This document shows, piece after piece, positions 1 to 10,342 of a DNA stretch of 64,000 bases (position 1 is its first letter; each line of letters starts with the position of its first letter). Location: NCBI GenBank assembly GCA_016794925.1, contig JAEUIW010000004.1, positions 124,001 through 188,000 on the forward strand, written 5' to 3'. A program made the position numbers and the translations under genes. The DNA is from Phycisphaerae bacterium. GTDB lineage: Bacteria; Planctomycetota; Phycisphaerae; Phycisphaerales; UBA1924. The notes below the pieces were generated by a model, which saw only the letters and a list, made by a program, of their open reading frames with translations, was not told the origin of the DNA and did no database searches.

Positions 1-342
1 GATCTGCTGCTCGCGATCGTCCTCCTTCGCCGGGCCGCGGAACGTGATCTGGATCCCGCCCAACTCACGCTCGGCCTTCCTCGCTCCGGCGTGGATCGAT
101 TTCCAGTATTCGTGGGTTGTCCCCTTCGGCACCACGGCCACCCGCTTGACGGCGCCGGACACGGGCGGCGCGGCGACGCCGGAGTTCGACGCGGCACCGG
201 ACGCGGCCGTCCCCGTCGGACCCGCCGACTGCGATGCGGACTTCGTCCCGCCTGCCGCCGTGGGGGACTTCTGATCGCATCCGCCGAGGCACGCGCACCC
301 CGCGACCAACAAAGCAAACACCAGCACGCTCACGCACTTCAA
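1..342 (-). CDS. Sugar ABC transporter substrate-binding lipoprotein (partial, 3' end outside window)
   Basis: The first 114 codons of a periplasmic sugar-binding protein of the RbsB/LacI type; the rest lies beyond base 1. The start is TTG, chosen because AGGAG sits 7 bases upstream and a lipoprotein signal follows at once: basic and hydrophobic residues 1-15, then a lipobox Leu-Val-Ala-Gly-Cys with Cys16. A Ser/Gly/Ala-rich linker (about residues 25-63) leads to the mature domain. That domain opens with VAVVPKGTTHEYWKSIHAG-like sequence (about 68-86), the typical first strand and helix of Periplasmic_binding_4 proteins. It probably binds a sugar outside the inner membrane and feeds an ABC permease encoded further left. 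Ligand unknown. Confidence 0.85.
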   Translation of the reverse strand, partial: MKCVSVLVFALLVAGCACLGGCDQKSPTAAGGTKSASQSAGPTGTAASGAASNSGVAAPPVSGAVKRVAVVPKGTTHEYWKSIHAGARKAERELGGIQITFRGPAKEDDREQQI

Positions 343-494
343 GGTTCGACTCCTGGTTGAACCCGGCTCGCCCGGTCGGTGCATCCTAACGACTGATCGA
401 CGGGCTCGGCAATGGGCGGACGCGCCGGCACGCCTCCGGCGCGCGAGTCGCGCACCGACCGGGCTGCCACGGCCCGACGAGCACGCTCGCGAAC

Positions 495-887
495 TCACTC
501 CCCCGCGGCGGTGCCGGTCGGGCGCGGGTGGGCGTGGGCGCGCAAATCCTCCAGATCGACAAACTCGAGCGCGCCCATGTGCGTCGCCTCCAGCACGACC
601 GGGGGCGCGACGCCCGCCTCCAAGGCCTCCTTCCAACGACCGATGCACAGGCACCAGCGGTCACCCGGCTTCAGACCCGGAAAATCGTAATCCGGAGCCG
701 GCGTCGAGAGGTCGTTGCCCCGCGACTTGGAAAACGCCAGGAACTCCGGCGTCATCATCGCGCACAGAAGATGCAGCCCGTGATCGTCGCGGCCGGTGTT
801 GCAGCATCCGTCGCGGAAGAAGCCCGTCAGGGGCCGCTTCGAGCACGGCTGAAGAGGCGTTCCGAGTACGCTTTGCGCGCCCGCCAT
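495..887 (-). CDS. DUF2237 family protein
   Basis: A 130-residue protein of the conserved DUF2237 family, function unknown. It shows the family signatures: NVLGTPL-like start, Thr-Gly-Phe-Phe-Arg-Asp-Gly-Cys-Cys-Asn-Thr-Gly, an FLAFSKSRGNDLSTP block and GLKPGDRWCLC followed by RWKEAL and PPVVLEATH. The paired cysteines in the two blocks could bind metal or form a disulfide; that is inference. The reading frame stays open 11 codons upstream, but the ATG at 887 has GGGAGG 6 bases before it, so this start is preferred. It lies about 95 bases downstream of truD on the same strand and may be cotranscribed. Confidence 0.9.
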   Translation of the reverse strand: MAGAQSVLGTPLQPCSKRPLTGFFRDGCCNTGRDDHGLHLLCAMMTPEFLAFSKSRGNDLSTPAPDYDFPGLKPGDRWCLCIGRWKEALEAGVAPPVVLEATHMGALEFVDLEDLRAHAHPRPTGTAAGE

Positions 888-982
888 GACCAACCTCCCG
901 CGCCGCTCAACCCAGGCCAATCAACCAACGAAGCGTACGTCGGGTCGCGGCACCGGGCGACGGGAACGGGCGTCGCGCGCCA

Positions 983-2257
983 TCAGTCGCCCGGATCTCC
1001 GCTCCGGCCCGCGAGAGCCTCGACAAGGACCGTCGCGTAACTGCCGCGTGGCAGTTGGAACGAGAGCGTCCGCTTGAGCGGCCTGGATGACCGCGGCTTG
1101 GCGGCCTCGTCGGGCTCGGGAGGGGTCGCTCTGAACCCGCGTGCCACGACCACGAGCGCGCGATTGAAGTTCGCAAAGGCGGGGCGTCGAAACCCGGGGA
1201 CCCTGAGCTGCTCGAGCGCGAGGCCCGCGCGCCGAAGGACGCTCGCCGCGGCATCGCCCCACGGCTCCGCGAGCGAGACTCCCGGAGCGAGTGCGGGAAG
1301 GTCGAGGCCGCGAAATTCAGGCGGGATCTGTGCGTGGGCGGGGAAGGGAAGCTCGGGATCGTCCTCCAGCTCGGCGGGGGTCGCGCGCCCGAGCAGCCGC
1401 GCGGCGGTTCGATTCCAGAGCAGCGACTGGAACGCGTCCACGTGCAGTTCCTGCAGATAATACGGCAGCGCGGCGTAGGCCGAGGCGAACGGCTCGCCCC
1501 TGGAGAGGGCCTCGATCGCGCGGCGGTCGGGCAGCGGCGGGAGCGTCGGGAGCACGTCCGACCACGCCCCCCAGCCCGCCGCCAAACGGCGCGTGAACAC
1601 GCGCCGGGAACCGCTGTCCTTCCGGGCCGGTGTCCCGATCGCAAGCCTGAGCGCCCCTTCGAAATCTCCCCGCACGAGGCGTTCGCCGGGCAAGCCCTCG
1701 CCATGTCGCCCCGAGCCAAAGCGCTGCGATCCGTAGTAGTTCGGGACCAGCACGCCATCGCCGTCGGCGCGCGCGGCGGCGCGTCGGTCGAGCGCGGCGG
1801 ACTCGGCGTCGTTCAGACCCCGCAGCACGATGGTGAACTCGTTGACCTCGACCGAGCCCGAGGCGAGGGGCAGGTCGAGGCTGCCGATACGGCGCGCGCA
1901 CCACTGGCCGGCCTCGATCCGGTCGGACGCCGACCCCGCGGATCGGATCCGCGCGCGCGCGACGGCCACGTGCTGCACGGTCACGGCGTGCTTGTCCTTG
2001 AGCCCGGCGTGCGCGCACGCGCCCGGTGGAACTCCGAGCCGCCGGGCGAGTTGCGCGACCGCGTCGGGGGTGGTCATGGACCGCTTCGTCAGCTCGAAGA
2101 CGATCCACCGGGCATCCGGACGGTCCGCGCGCACCTGCTCCGCGACCGCGGGAACGAGCCGCTCGATCACGCGGAAATCGTCGGGTGTGCGGCGGATGAC
2201 CATGGTTCGATGCCGGCCGGGCGCCCGGGCGCCGCGCTCGTCGCGGAAAGGCTCCAT
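983..2257 (-). CDS. truD: tRNA pseudouridine(13) synthase TruD
   Basis: TruD converts U13 of certain tRNAs to pseudouridine. The family motif AGLKDKHAVT is at residues 84-93, with the catalytic aspartate at Asp88. The N-terminal RRTPDDFRVIE block (about 22-32) matches the usual TruD start, and the central insertion domain follows. At 424 residues it is longer than the roughly 350 of E. coli TruD. The ATG at 2257 is 16 bases after the glycosidase stop. A second ATG at 2203 would remove 18 residues that precede the conserved block, and neither has a strong ribosome site. Its place behind a secreted glycosidase suggests transcriptional convenience rather than a shared function. Confidence 0.92.
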   Translation of the reverse strand: MEPFRDERGARAPGRHRTMVIRRTPDDFRVIERLVPAVAEQVRADRPDARWIVFELTKRSMTTPDAVAQLARRLGVPPGACAHAGLKDKHAVTVQHVAVARARIRSAGSASDRIEAGQWCARRIGSLDLPLASGSVEVNEFTIVLRGLNDAESAALDRRAAARADGDGVLVPNYYGSQRFGSGRHGEGLPGERLVRGDFEGALRLAIGTPARKDSGSRRVFTRRLAAGWGAWSDVLPTLPPLPDRRAIEALSRGEPFASAYAALPYYLQELHVDAFQSLLWNRTAARLLGRATPAELEDDPELPFPAHAQIPPEFRGLDLPALAPGVSLAEPWGDAAASVLRRAGLALEQLRVPGFRRPAFANFNRALVVVARGFRATPPEPDEAAKPRSSRPLKRTLSFQLPRGSYATVLVEALAGRSGDPGD

Positions 2258-2273
2258 GTCCCGGAACGCGGGT

Positions 2274-4592
2274 TCATTTCTCCGGGCGCGGCTCGATGCG
2301 CACGATGCCGACGTCGATGTACTGGCCGCCCGAGGTCTGACGACAATGGACCGCGATCAAGTTCTTGCCGGGTCGCAAGAGCGTGGAGACCGCGGGTGAC
2401 AGCGGCTCCGTGCGGTAACCCGAGGTGTACCCCTTGAAGGACGCCGCGAGCTCGCCGTTGATGTAAACCTCGGCGTCTTCGTCGTGGTGGACGCTCAGGG
2501 CCAACTGGCCGCGGCCGGACGCGGGCAGTTCCACGGTTCGACGCAGCCAGATGTCCGACCCTGACCACTCCGTGCCCACGATGGCCCCGGGCGTGCCCTT
2601 GGTGCCGAAGCCGCCCCAGCCGGTCTGCCAAGCGGACGCATCGAACCCGGGCCGGGACCAGTCCTCGCCGGGCCTGTCGGTCGTGGAACGCCAGGGCTCG
2701 CCCTCGCGCGCGCCGTCCTGTCCGGCCCGCGGCACGAGCACCCTCACGATCGGGGGCGGCTCGTGCAGCGCCTTGGCCGCGGCGCTGGCCCGTTCGGGGT
2801 CGATTTTCCAGACTTCGCGGTCGTAGGTGAGCCAGCCGTTCACCTCGATCTCGACATCGGTGGTCTGCGTGTACACCGCCGCGCACAGGCCGTCGCCGAT
2901 GAGCTGGGGGAGTTGGCGCAGCAGCCCGACGTACGCGTCGGTGAGCTCCTCCTTCGACTTGTAACTGACGTAGCCCCAGTTGTTCTTCGCGAGCCATGTG
3001 TGCCCGTCGACGGGCAGCCCGAGGCCGCCGAACTCGCCCAGGACCGCGGCCCGCGCCGGCTCGTTCGCGGGCGCGCCCGGGCCGGGATAGACGTGGATGT
3101 CGTTCACGTCGCCGGTGTGCATGTCGGTCCAGCCGCTGGCGTTGTTCACCAGCCGCGAGGGGTCGCGCTGCCGGGTGCGTTCCACCACCGACGTGGCCCA
3201 CGCGAGGTCGTTCTGGCCCCAGCCCTCGTTGAACGGCACCCACATCACGATGCTCGGGTGCGCGCCCCGGGCCTGCATGATGGCCTCCCATTCCCGCTCG
3301 AAGTTCGTCTTCCACTCGTCGGACAGCTCGGGCGAACGCTCATCGAAGTCCTTGGACTTGAAGAACGGGCTGGGCATGTCCTGCCACACCAGCACGCCGA
3401 GTCTGTCGCACCAGTAATAGAACCGCTCGTTCTCCACCTTCACGTGCTTGCGGAGCATGTTGCCGCCGACTCTCTTCACGGCCTCGATATCGAACTTCAT
3501 CGCCTCCTCCGTGGGCGGGGTGTACAGCCCGTCGGGCCAGAATCCCTGGTCGAGCGGGCCGAACATGAACACCGGTTTGCCGTTGAGCAGGAGACGATTG
3601 ACCCCCGAGGCGTCTTTGCCGACCCGCACGTCGCGGAACGCGAAGTACGACTTCACGCGGTCCACGACCGCCCCCTTCCGTCGCAACTCGACCTTCAACT
3701 CGTACAGCCATGGCGAACTCGGGGACCATTCGCACACCTTGCTGATCGGCACCGTGACCGCACGCCCGACCGCCGAGGCCTTGCCCGATCCTCCGCACTG
3801 CCCGCTCGCCTCCGCCGCGATCTCGACGCCCTCCGCGTCCCCGACGAGCTCGGCCGTCACCTCCACGCTCCCCGCCGAGGCGTTGGCCACCGTCCGCAGA
3901 CGCTCGATCCGCACCCCCGGCACCGGCTCCAACCACACGGTCTGCCAGATTCCCGTCGTGGGCGTGTACCAGATGCCGTGCGGCTCGTCCCATTGCTTGC
4001 CGCGCGGTTGCCCGCCCGTGTTCGTCGGATCCATCACCATCACGATGAGCTCGTTGGGGCCCTCGGCCCGCAGCGCATCGGTGATGTCGAAGCTGAACGG
4101 GTCGTACCCGCCCGCGTGCTCGCCCTGGGACTTGCCGTTCACCGACACGCGGCAGCGCCAGTCCACCGCCCCGAAGTGCAGCCGCACCCGCTGCCCGCCG
4201 GTGCGCCAGTCCGCCGGCACGTCGAACCCCCGCACGTAGTGCAGCACGTTCTGGGGCCCGATCCGGCGCGCCACGCCCGAGAGGGCGGACTCGATCGGGA
4301 ACGGCACAAGAATCTCGCCGTCGATCTTGTCCGTGCTGGCGGGATCCAACCCCGTCACCGAGTATTTCCATAATCCGTTGAGATTCTGCCAACGCTCCCG
4401 CTCCATGGTCGGGCGCGGATACTCCGGCCAGGGCGCGGCCGGGTTCACGTCCTTCGCCCATCGGGTCATGATCCGCCCCGCGACGGGTTTCCAAGGCGTC
4501 GCGGGAGGAGAAGGGGGAGCGGCATGCGCGCCCGTCGGTTCAAGGGTCGCCAGGACGAGCAAGAACGTCGTGAGAATCTGGGGCATCGCCAT
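2274..4592 (-). CDS. Secreted glycoside hydrolase family 2 protein
   Basis: A 772-residue exported glycosidase of the GH2 (beta-galactosidase/beta-glucuronidase/beta-mannosidase) clan. A signal peptide covers about residues 1-24. The sugar-binding jelly-roll domain (about 60-225), an immunoglobulin-like sandwich (about 225-330) and a TIM barrel (about 335-600) follow in order. The acid/base glutamate is Glu456 in VPFNEGWGQ and the likely nucleophile is Glu520 in VLGEFGG. A C-terminal galactose-binding-like domain (about 640-770) includes a HHDEDAEVYINGE stretch. The substrate cannot be read from the sequence. GGAG lies before two possible ATGs, 4592 and 4586; the second has better spacing. 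It probably degrades polysaccharide outside the cytoplasm. Confidence 0.9.
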   Translation of the reverse strand: MAMPQILTTFLLVLATLEPTGAHAAPPSPPATPWKPVAGRIMTRWAKDVNPAAPWPEYPRPTMERERWQNLNGLWKYSVTGLDPASTDKIDGEILVPFPIESALSGVARRIGPQNVLHYVRGFDVPADWRTGGQRVRLHFGAVDWRCRVSVNGKSQGEHAGGYDPFSFDITDALRAEGPNELIVMVMDPTNTGGQPRGKQWDEPHGIWYTPTTGIWQTVWLEPVPGVRIERLRTVANASAGSVEVTAELVGDAEGVEIAAEASGQCGGSGKASAVGRAVTVPISKVCEWSPSSPWLYELKVELRRKGAVVDRVKSYFAFRDVRVGKDASGVNRLLLNGKPVFMFGPLDQGFWPDGLYTPPTEEAMKFDIEAVKRVGGNMLRKHVKVENERFYYWCDRLGVLVWQDMPSPFFKSKDFDERSPELSDEWKTNFEREWEAIMQARGAHPSIVMWVPFNEGWGQNDLAWATSVVERTRQRDPSRLVNNASGWTDMHTGDVNDIHVYPGPGAPANEPARAAVLGEFGGLGLPVDGHTWLAKNNWGYVSYKSKEELTDAYVGLLRQLPQLIGDGLCAAVYTQTTDVEIEVNGWLTYDREVWKIDPERASAAAKALHEPPPIVRVLVPRAGQDGAREGEPWRSTTDRPGEDWSRPGFDASAWQTGWGGFGTKGTPGAIVGTEWSGSDIWLRRTVELPASGRGQLALSVHHDEDAEVYINGELAASFKGYTSGYRTEPLSPAVSTLLRPGKNLIAVHCRQTSGGQYIDVGIVRIEPRPEK

Positions 4593-4687
4593 CGCTCCGT
4601 GGACCGGTACGAAGGGTCGTCAGGACCCACGACCAGCATCTCCGGTTATATCCACGCGGCCCGCCCGACGCACGGTGACCCGATCCG

Positions 4688-5560
4688 TCACTCCAGGGGC
4701 GGCGGAGCGGGCGCCGTGGTCGCGCCGGTCACGCGCTGGATGTAGACCTGCCACAGGCCCGCCTTGGTCTTGGCGTCGTAGTGCTGAAGGCAGAGCGCAG
4801 CGAGGTCCACCGACCCGTACACCTCATGCACGATCACCGCCATCCGCAGCAACTGCTCCGCCGACAAGACGGCCAGGCGACTGAAGTCCTTGACGTACAC
4901 GGCATCGGCCCAGAGCACCTGGTTGATCGTCGCGGCGGGGTTCGACGGATCGCGCAAGGGCCGGAATGTGCGGCCGGAGGTCCCCGGCAGGGCGTGAAGC
5001 AGGAAGCCGTGTCGGCGCAGTTCCTGGTCCAACTCCGCGAACAGGGGCTGGCCCTCGTAGAGCGGCACGAACTCAACCTCGGTCTCGATCACGACGGCCC
5101 GTTGCAGATGCCGCGCCGCCCCGCGGAGGGCGTCAAGCTCACCGCCCTGGATGTCCAACTTGAGGAAGTCGATGGCGTCGATGTCGGGGATATCGTCGAG
5201 GCGGGTGGTTCGGACGCGCTCGCGCGTCTGAGGGATCATCAGTTCGCCCAGCGCGGCGAAGCGATCGACCAGCCTCCGGTTGGGCTCGTACAGCGACGAG
5301 GTCATGGGGGCGTTGTTGAGCCGGAACTCCCGCTCGGTCCCGTCGCCGATGAAGTACGGCAGGAAGCGTTGACCCTTGCGGCCCATGGCGTTGAGCTTGT
5401 CGCACTCCGCGGCGACGGGCTCGAAGCCGATGAGGCGGAACCGGTCGTGCTTGAGCAGAGCCCGGTACGCAAGGTCCTGCTCGCCCATCCAGAGCGCGCC
5501 GACGTCCACGATGTCGATCACCGGGCAGGCGCGACCGAGCATGTCGATCAGGCTGAACAC
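4688..5560 (-). CDS. FkbM family methyltransferase
   Basis: A 290-residue SAM-dependent methyltransferase of the FkbM/Methyltransf_21 type, which usually O-methylates sugars, lipids or secondary metabolites. The SAM-binding strand VIDIVDVGAL is near residues 14-23, an IGFEP acidic-loop strand near 44-48, and the family's hallmark FLKLDIQGGELDALRG near 133-148. The start is GTG; no strong ribosome site is visible. It stands between the small basic protein gene and the secreted glycosidase on the same strand. The substrate is unknown; cell-surface glycan is the commonest target in the family. Confidence 0.88.
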   Translation of the reverse strand: MFSLIDMLGRACPVIDIVDVGALWMGEQDLAYRALLKHDRFRLIGFEPVAAECDKLNAMGRKGQRFLPYFIGDGTEREFRLNNAPMTSSLYEPNRRLVDRFAALGELMIPQTRERVRTTRLDDIPDIDAIDFLKLDIQGGELDALRGAARHLQRAVVIETEVEFVPLYEGQPLFAELDQELRRHGFLLHALPGTSGRTFRPLRDPSNPAATINQVLWADAVYVKDFSRLAVLSAEQLLRMAVIVHEVYGSVDLAALCLQHYDAKTKAGLWQVYIQRVTGATTAPAPPPLE

Positions 5561-5658
5561 GGAGCGGGGCTCTCCCGGTTGCGGCGCGCCGGATGCACGC
5601 GTTCGCGTCCCCTCACCTTCCTGCCCCCTCCGGCGAGGCGGCTCGCGACGAACCCGGG

Positions 5659-5829
5659 TCAGCGCGACTGGGCGCGGATGTTGCGGCGCGCGCCCTGGGG
5701 AGTGGTGTTGCGTACCTGCTTGGGTGCCGGGCCGCGGTTCTGATCGGGCTTGAAGAACGGGGAGGCCGCCTTGATGGGCTTCTTGCCGGGGTTGTTGCTC
5801 GGGGAGGGCGTGGAAGGGGAAGCAGCCAT
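5659..5829 (-). CDS. Small basic proline-rich hypothetical protein
   Basis: A 56-residue protein rich in Pro, Lys, Arg, Ser and Asn, with no hydrophobic segment. The ATG at 5829 has AGGAG 8 bases upstream, a good ribosome site, which is the main argument that the frame is real. The frame stays open upstream, but the longer form lacks such a site. It begins Met-Ala-Ala-Ser-Pro-Ser and ends in an Arg-rich tail (NIRAQSR), so nucleic acid binding is possible but unproven. It lies between groEL's terminator and the methyltransferase gene. No family recognised. Confidence 0.55.
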   Translation of the reverse strand: MAASPSTPSPSNNPGKKPIKAASPFFKPDQNRGPAPKQVRNTTPQGARRNIRAQSR

Positions 5830-6004
5830 GGTCTCAGCTCCTGGGGGGTCGAAGGGATGGTAGGGACGCCGCGGCACGCGTCACACTTGAAGACGTTCGC
5901 CGGCATGCACAGCCCCGGGCTGGAGTTCACGGGAGCGCTGGTCAGGTGGACCAGGGCAACGACGACCCACGCGGGGGTGAACACGAACGGAAGGAGCCTT
6001 CACC

Positions 6005-6036
6005 AAAAAGGAAGCTCTCGGCTTTCACCGAGAGCT
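6005..6036 (-). terminator. Rho-independent terminator of groESL
   Basis: Read on the minus strand, a 9-bp stem AGCTCTCGG / CCGAGAGCT closes a 6-base loop and is followed, after three bases, by five T residues. It begins 14 bases after the groEL stop codon, where a terminator is expected. Confidence 0.85.
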
Positions 6037-6050
6037 CCGGATCGATCGAA

Positions 6051-7697
<1,647 letters not shown>

Positions 7698-7779
7698 GGA
7701 TGGTTTCCTTTTGCTTCGTGTGCTTGATGTGGGGTGTCGTGGGTAGGGAGCGGGGCCGGGCCCCGCAACGGGCGCGGGC

Positions 7780-8097
7780 TCAGTCCTCGATAACCGCGAG
7801 AATCTCGTCCTCGCTCATCACCAGCAACTCCTGGTCACCCAGCTTGACCTCGGTGCCCGAGTAGCTGGAGAAGATGACCTTGTCGCCCTTGCGCACGGTG
7901 AGCGGGACAAGGCTGCCCGTCTCGGTGTTCAGGGTGCCCGTTCCCACGGCCTCGACCACGCCGGTTTTGGGCGTGTCCTTGGCCTTCTCGGGCAGGTAGA
8001 TGCCCGACTGCGTCCGGTCCGTCTGCTTGTCGCGGCGGACCACGATCTTGTCGTGCAGGGGACGGAAGTTCATGTTGCTGCTGGAAGACTTCGCCAT
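7780..8097 (-). CDS. groES: Co-chaperonin GroES
   Basis: A 105-residue GroES that caps the GroEL ring. Recognisable blocks are [12 protein letters not shown] at the N-terminus, [12 protein letters not shown] in the mobile loop region and [12 protein letters not shown] near the C-terminus, closing with [10 protein letters not shown]. The frame extends well upstream, but the ATG at 8097 has GAGGAG 8 bases before it and is where the homology starts. No CIRCE repeat (TTAGCACTC-N9-GAGTGCTAA) was found upstream, so HrcA control is not indicated; the upstream segment instead carries the G-rich repeat of the next gene. Confidence 0.97.
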   Translation of the reverse strand: MAKSSSSNMNFRPLHDKIVVRRDKQTDRTQSGIYLPEKAKDTPKTGVVEAVGTGTLNTETGSLVPLTVRKGDKVIFSSYSGTEVKLGDQELLVMSEDEILAVIED

Positions 8098-8176
8098 CGT
8101 TCGGACTCCTCTTTCGTTGCTCGGACTCACTCGAATCGCGCGCCGCGGGCTCGTTACCCGCGCGAGCGAAATTGAC

Positions 8177-8758
8177 TCAGACCACATGGCCCCCGGGCCT
8201 CCGCCCTTTGCCCCCGCAACCTCCCCCACCCCCCTCACCCCCTCCACCCCCTCCACCCCCCCCACCCCCCCCACCCCCCCCACCCTCAACGCCGTCCCCG
8301 CCCGGCCAGCGACCCTGGTAGAACCGACACATGCAGCGGCGCAGGACCTCGAGCATGCGCTCCAGGTCCACCGCGGACCGTTCCATGACCGCGAACGCGC
8401 CGCAGCGGAGCGCTGCGCTGACGTGACGCGGCTCCTCACGCACGGAGCGCGGGCCCTTCAGCACGACGGTTGGTGGCGGAGACGCGAGGCGCGAAAGCAG
8501 ATCCAGGACCCGCGGGCCGCCCTCTTCCGCGCCCCGGCGGTCATCCAGCGGCAGGCCGAGGTCAACGACCGCGATGTGGATCGTCGTGGACCTGATCACC
8601 CGCTCCGCCTGGTTGGCGCTGCCGGCTCGAACCGACTGAATTCCCATTGGTTCCAACAAACAGGGGATACGATCGATCCAACTTTCTGCCTGCCAACCGG
8701 CGTATGAGAGCAGGAGATTCAGCCTCCCATCGGGGTTGGCTTGAGACCTTCCGGGCAC
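8177..8758 (-). CDS. Receiver-like protein with glycine-repeat tail
   Basis: About 193 residues. The body resembles a CheY-like receiver: a first strand (LNLLLSYAG), a central strand VVDLGLP with an Asp near 66, and later strands PPTVVLKG and GAFAVMERS. The usual acidic pair near the start and the conserved lysine are missing, so phosphorylation is doubtful. The tail is almost pure glycine, encoded by 9-bp G-rich repeats, ending in a Lys/Arg-rich patch. The chosen start is GTG at 8758, 7 bases after AGGGGG; ATG at 8764 sits directly against that site. It lies upstream of groES on the same strand. Function unknown; it may be a decayed response regulator. Confidence 0.5.
   Translation of the reverse strand: MPGRSQANPDGRLNLLLSYAGWQAESWIDRIPCLLEPMGIQSVRAGSANQAERVIRSTTIHIAVVDLGLPLDDRRGAEEGGPRVLDLLSRLASPPPTVVLKGPRSVREEPRHVSAALRCGAFAVMERSAVDLERMLEVLRRCMCRFYQGRWPGGDGVEGGGGGGGGGGGGGGGGEGGGGGCGGKGRRPGGHVV
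8221..8284. repeat. C-rich 9-bp tandem repeat (G-tract on minus strand)
   Basis: Five 9-bp units run from 8238 to 8282: two of CCCCCTCCA then three of CCCCCCCCA, flanked by more C-rich sequence. The minus strand has many runs of five to eight G residues and could form G-quadruplexes. The unit length keeps the reading frame, giving the glycine tail of the receiver-like protein. The array is about 120-180 bases upstream of groES. Confidence 0.85.
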
Positions 8759-9005
8759 GTTCATTCCCCCTGATTCGGCGAGATTCTCGCCACCGCTTTC
8801 ACGCGAAGCTCCGAGGCCCTCATTGCCGCGCGATGCACCGAATTCGGAACGTACCCAGACCATTGGTTACCAGCATGAGGGCAAGCCCAGTGCCGGGCGA
8901 AAGAGCGGAATGGGTACGGTTGCGGCGAATTTGAGCGCGCCGCGTGGCACATGCTCTGCCAGCGGGTCGATTCCACCTCTTGTGTGGTGCCATTTCGGCA
9001 GACGA

Positions 9006-9022
9006 ACAAAACCCGGTTTTGT
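9006..9022. promoter_or_regulatory. Perfect inverted repeat upstream of rmuC
   Basis: ACAAAAC and GTTTTGT are separated by CCG, a perfect 7-bp-arm palindrome in otherwise GC-rich DNA. It ends about 36 bases before the proposed rmuC start. It could be an operator for rmuC or a short hairpin between the divergent genes. Confidence 0.4.
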
Positions 9023-9058
9023 GGGATCGCATCCGACCGGACGAGGTACACTGCGCCC

Positions 9059-10342
9059 TTGGAATGGGCGTTGGTCATTTCGGTGATCGGGTTGGTGCTC
9101 GCGATCGCGGCGTCGGCGTGGGTGTACGCCTCGCGGGCCCGCGCCGACGGCGAGTGGCGGGCCCGTTTGGCCCAGCTGGAAGCGGAGCGCCAGGCCGACA
9201 AACGGGAAATCGAGGCGGCCCGAACGCAGGCGAGGAACGAGGGCGAGCGGTTGAACCAGATGCGCGATTCGTTCGCGTCGCTGGCTGGGCAGGCGCTCAA
9301 GGACGCCTCGGGGCAACTGCTGGAACTGGCGTCGGCCAAGCTCGCCGCGGTGCAGGAGGCGGGGGTTTCACGGATCGAGGAGAAGCGGGCGGCGGTGGAG
9401 GGAATGGTCAGGCCGATCGCGGACACGCTCAGGCGCACGGAGGAACACCTGACGCGGCTGGAGAGCGTGCGCACGACGTCGCAGGCCGAGTTGTTGGCGC
9501 AGGTGCGGCACATGCTCCAGGCGTCGGCCGAGCTGCGCGACCAGACGGGCAAACTGGCACGAGCCCTGAGCGAGCCGCACGTGCGGGGACGGTGGGGCGA
9601 GCAGCAGCTGCGGCGGGTGGTGGAGCTGGCCGGGCTGCGCGAGTACTGCGACTTCTCGATGCAGGAGGGGACCCGCGACGCGGACGGGAATCTGCTCAAG
9701 CCGGACATGATCGTGCACCTGCCGTCGGGCCGGGAGCTGGCGGTGGACGCGAAGACGAACATCGCGGCGTACCTCGACGCGGTGGGCGCCCCGCCCGAGC
9801 AGTCCGAGGCACATCTGGACCGATTCGCGCGGCACGTCTCCGAGCAGGTGGGCGCGCTGGCCCGCAAGGGGTACTGGCGGCAGTATGAGGGGTCCCCGGA
9901 TTTCGTGGTGATGTTCATTCCGGGGGATCAGTTCGTGGACGCGGCGCTGTCGCGACGCCCGGACCTGCTGGAGTACGCGTTCTCCCAGCGGGTGGTGATC
10001 GCGAGCACGTCGTCGCTGATCGGGCTGCTGCGCGTGATCGCGCTGGGATGGGAAGAAAAGCGCCTGGCCTCGGAAGCCCGGGAATTGCGGAAGTTGGGGG
10101 TGGAGTTCCACGAACGGGCGGCGACGGCGCTGCAGAACATCGCCAGGCTGGGCGGGTCGCTGGAATCGGCCGTCGACCACTACAACCGTTTCGTCGCTTC
10201 GTACGTCTCACGACTGGAGCCGACCCTGCGGCGCTTCGAGGAGTCCGGCGTGCGGGGCTCGAAGGAAACGCCGGAAATTCCGCACGTGAGCGTGCAGCCC
10301 CGCGCATTCCAGCCCGCACTCACCACGGAGATCGAACCATGA
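9059..10342 (+). CDS. rmuC: DNA recombination protein RmuC
   Basis: An RmuC-family protein, a predicted membrane-anchored nuclease-fold protein that limits DNA inversion and rearrangement. An N-terminal transmembrane helix (about residues 4-24) is followed by a long Glu/Arg-rich coiled coil (about 28-160). The conserved RmuC domain includes GRWGEQQLRRVVELAGL, AVDAKTNI, DFVVMFIPGDQF and VVIASTSSLIGLLR. The frame is open to an ATG at 8951, but the first 36 residues of that form look non-coding; the TTG at 9059 begins the hydrophobic anchor. Its ribosome site is weak. The stop overlaps the next gene by ATGA, so they are translationally coupled. Confidence 0.9.
   Translation: MEWALVISVIGLVLAIAASAWVYASRARADGEWRARLAQLEAERQADKREIEAARTQARNEGERLNQMRDSFASLAGQALKDASGQLLELASAKLAAVQEAGVSRIEEKRAAVEGMVRPIADTLRRTEEHLTRLESVRTTSQAELLAQVRHMLQASAELRDQTGKLARALSEPHVRGRWGEQQLRRVVELAGLREYCDFSMQEGTRDADGNLLKPDMIVHLPSGRELAVDAKTNIAAYLDAVGAPPEQSEAHLDRFARHVSEQVGALARKGYWRQYEGSPDFVVMFIPGDQFVDAALSRRPDLLEYAFSQRVVIASTSSLIGLLRVIALGWEEKRLASEARELRKLGVEFHERAATALQNIARLGGSLESAVDHYNRFVASYVSRLEPTLRRFEESGVRGSKETPEIPHVSVQPRAFQPALTTEIEP

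Noticed and set aside
8098..8240. CIRCE operator before groES
   Set aside because: No TTAGCACTC-N9-GAGTGCTAA or close variant was found on either strand.
8221..8284. CRISPR-like array
   Set aside because: The units are 9-bp simple repeats with no spacers.
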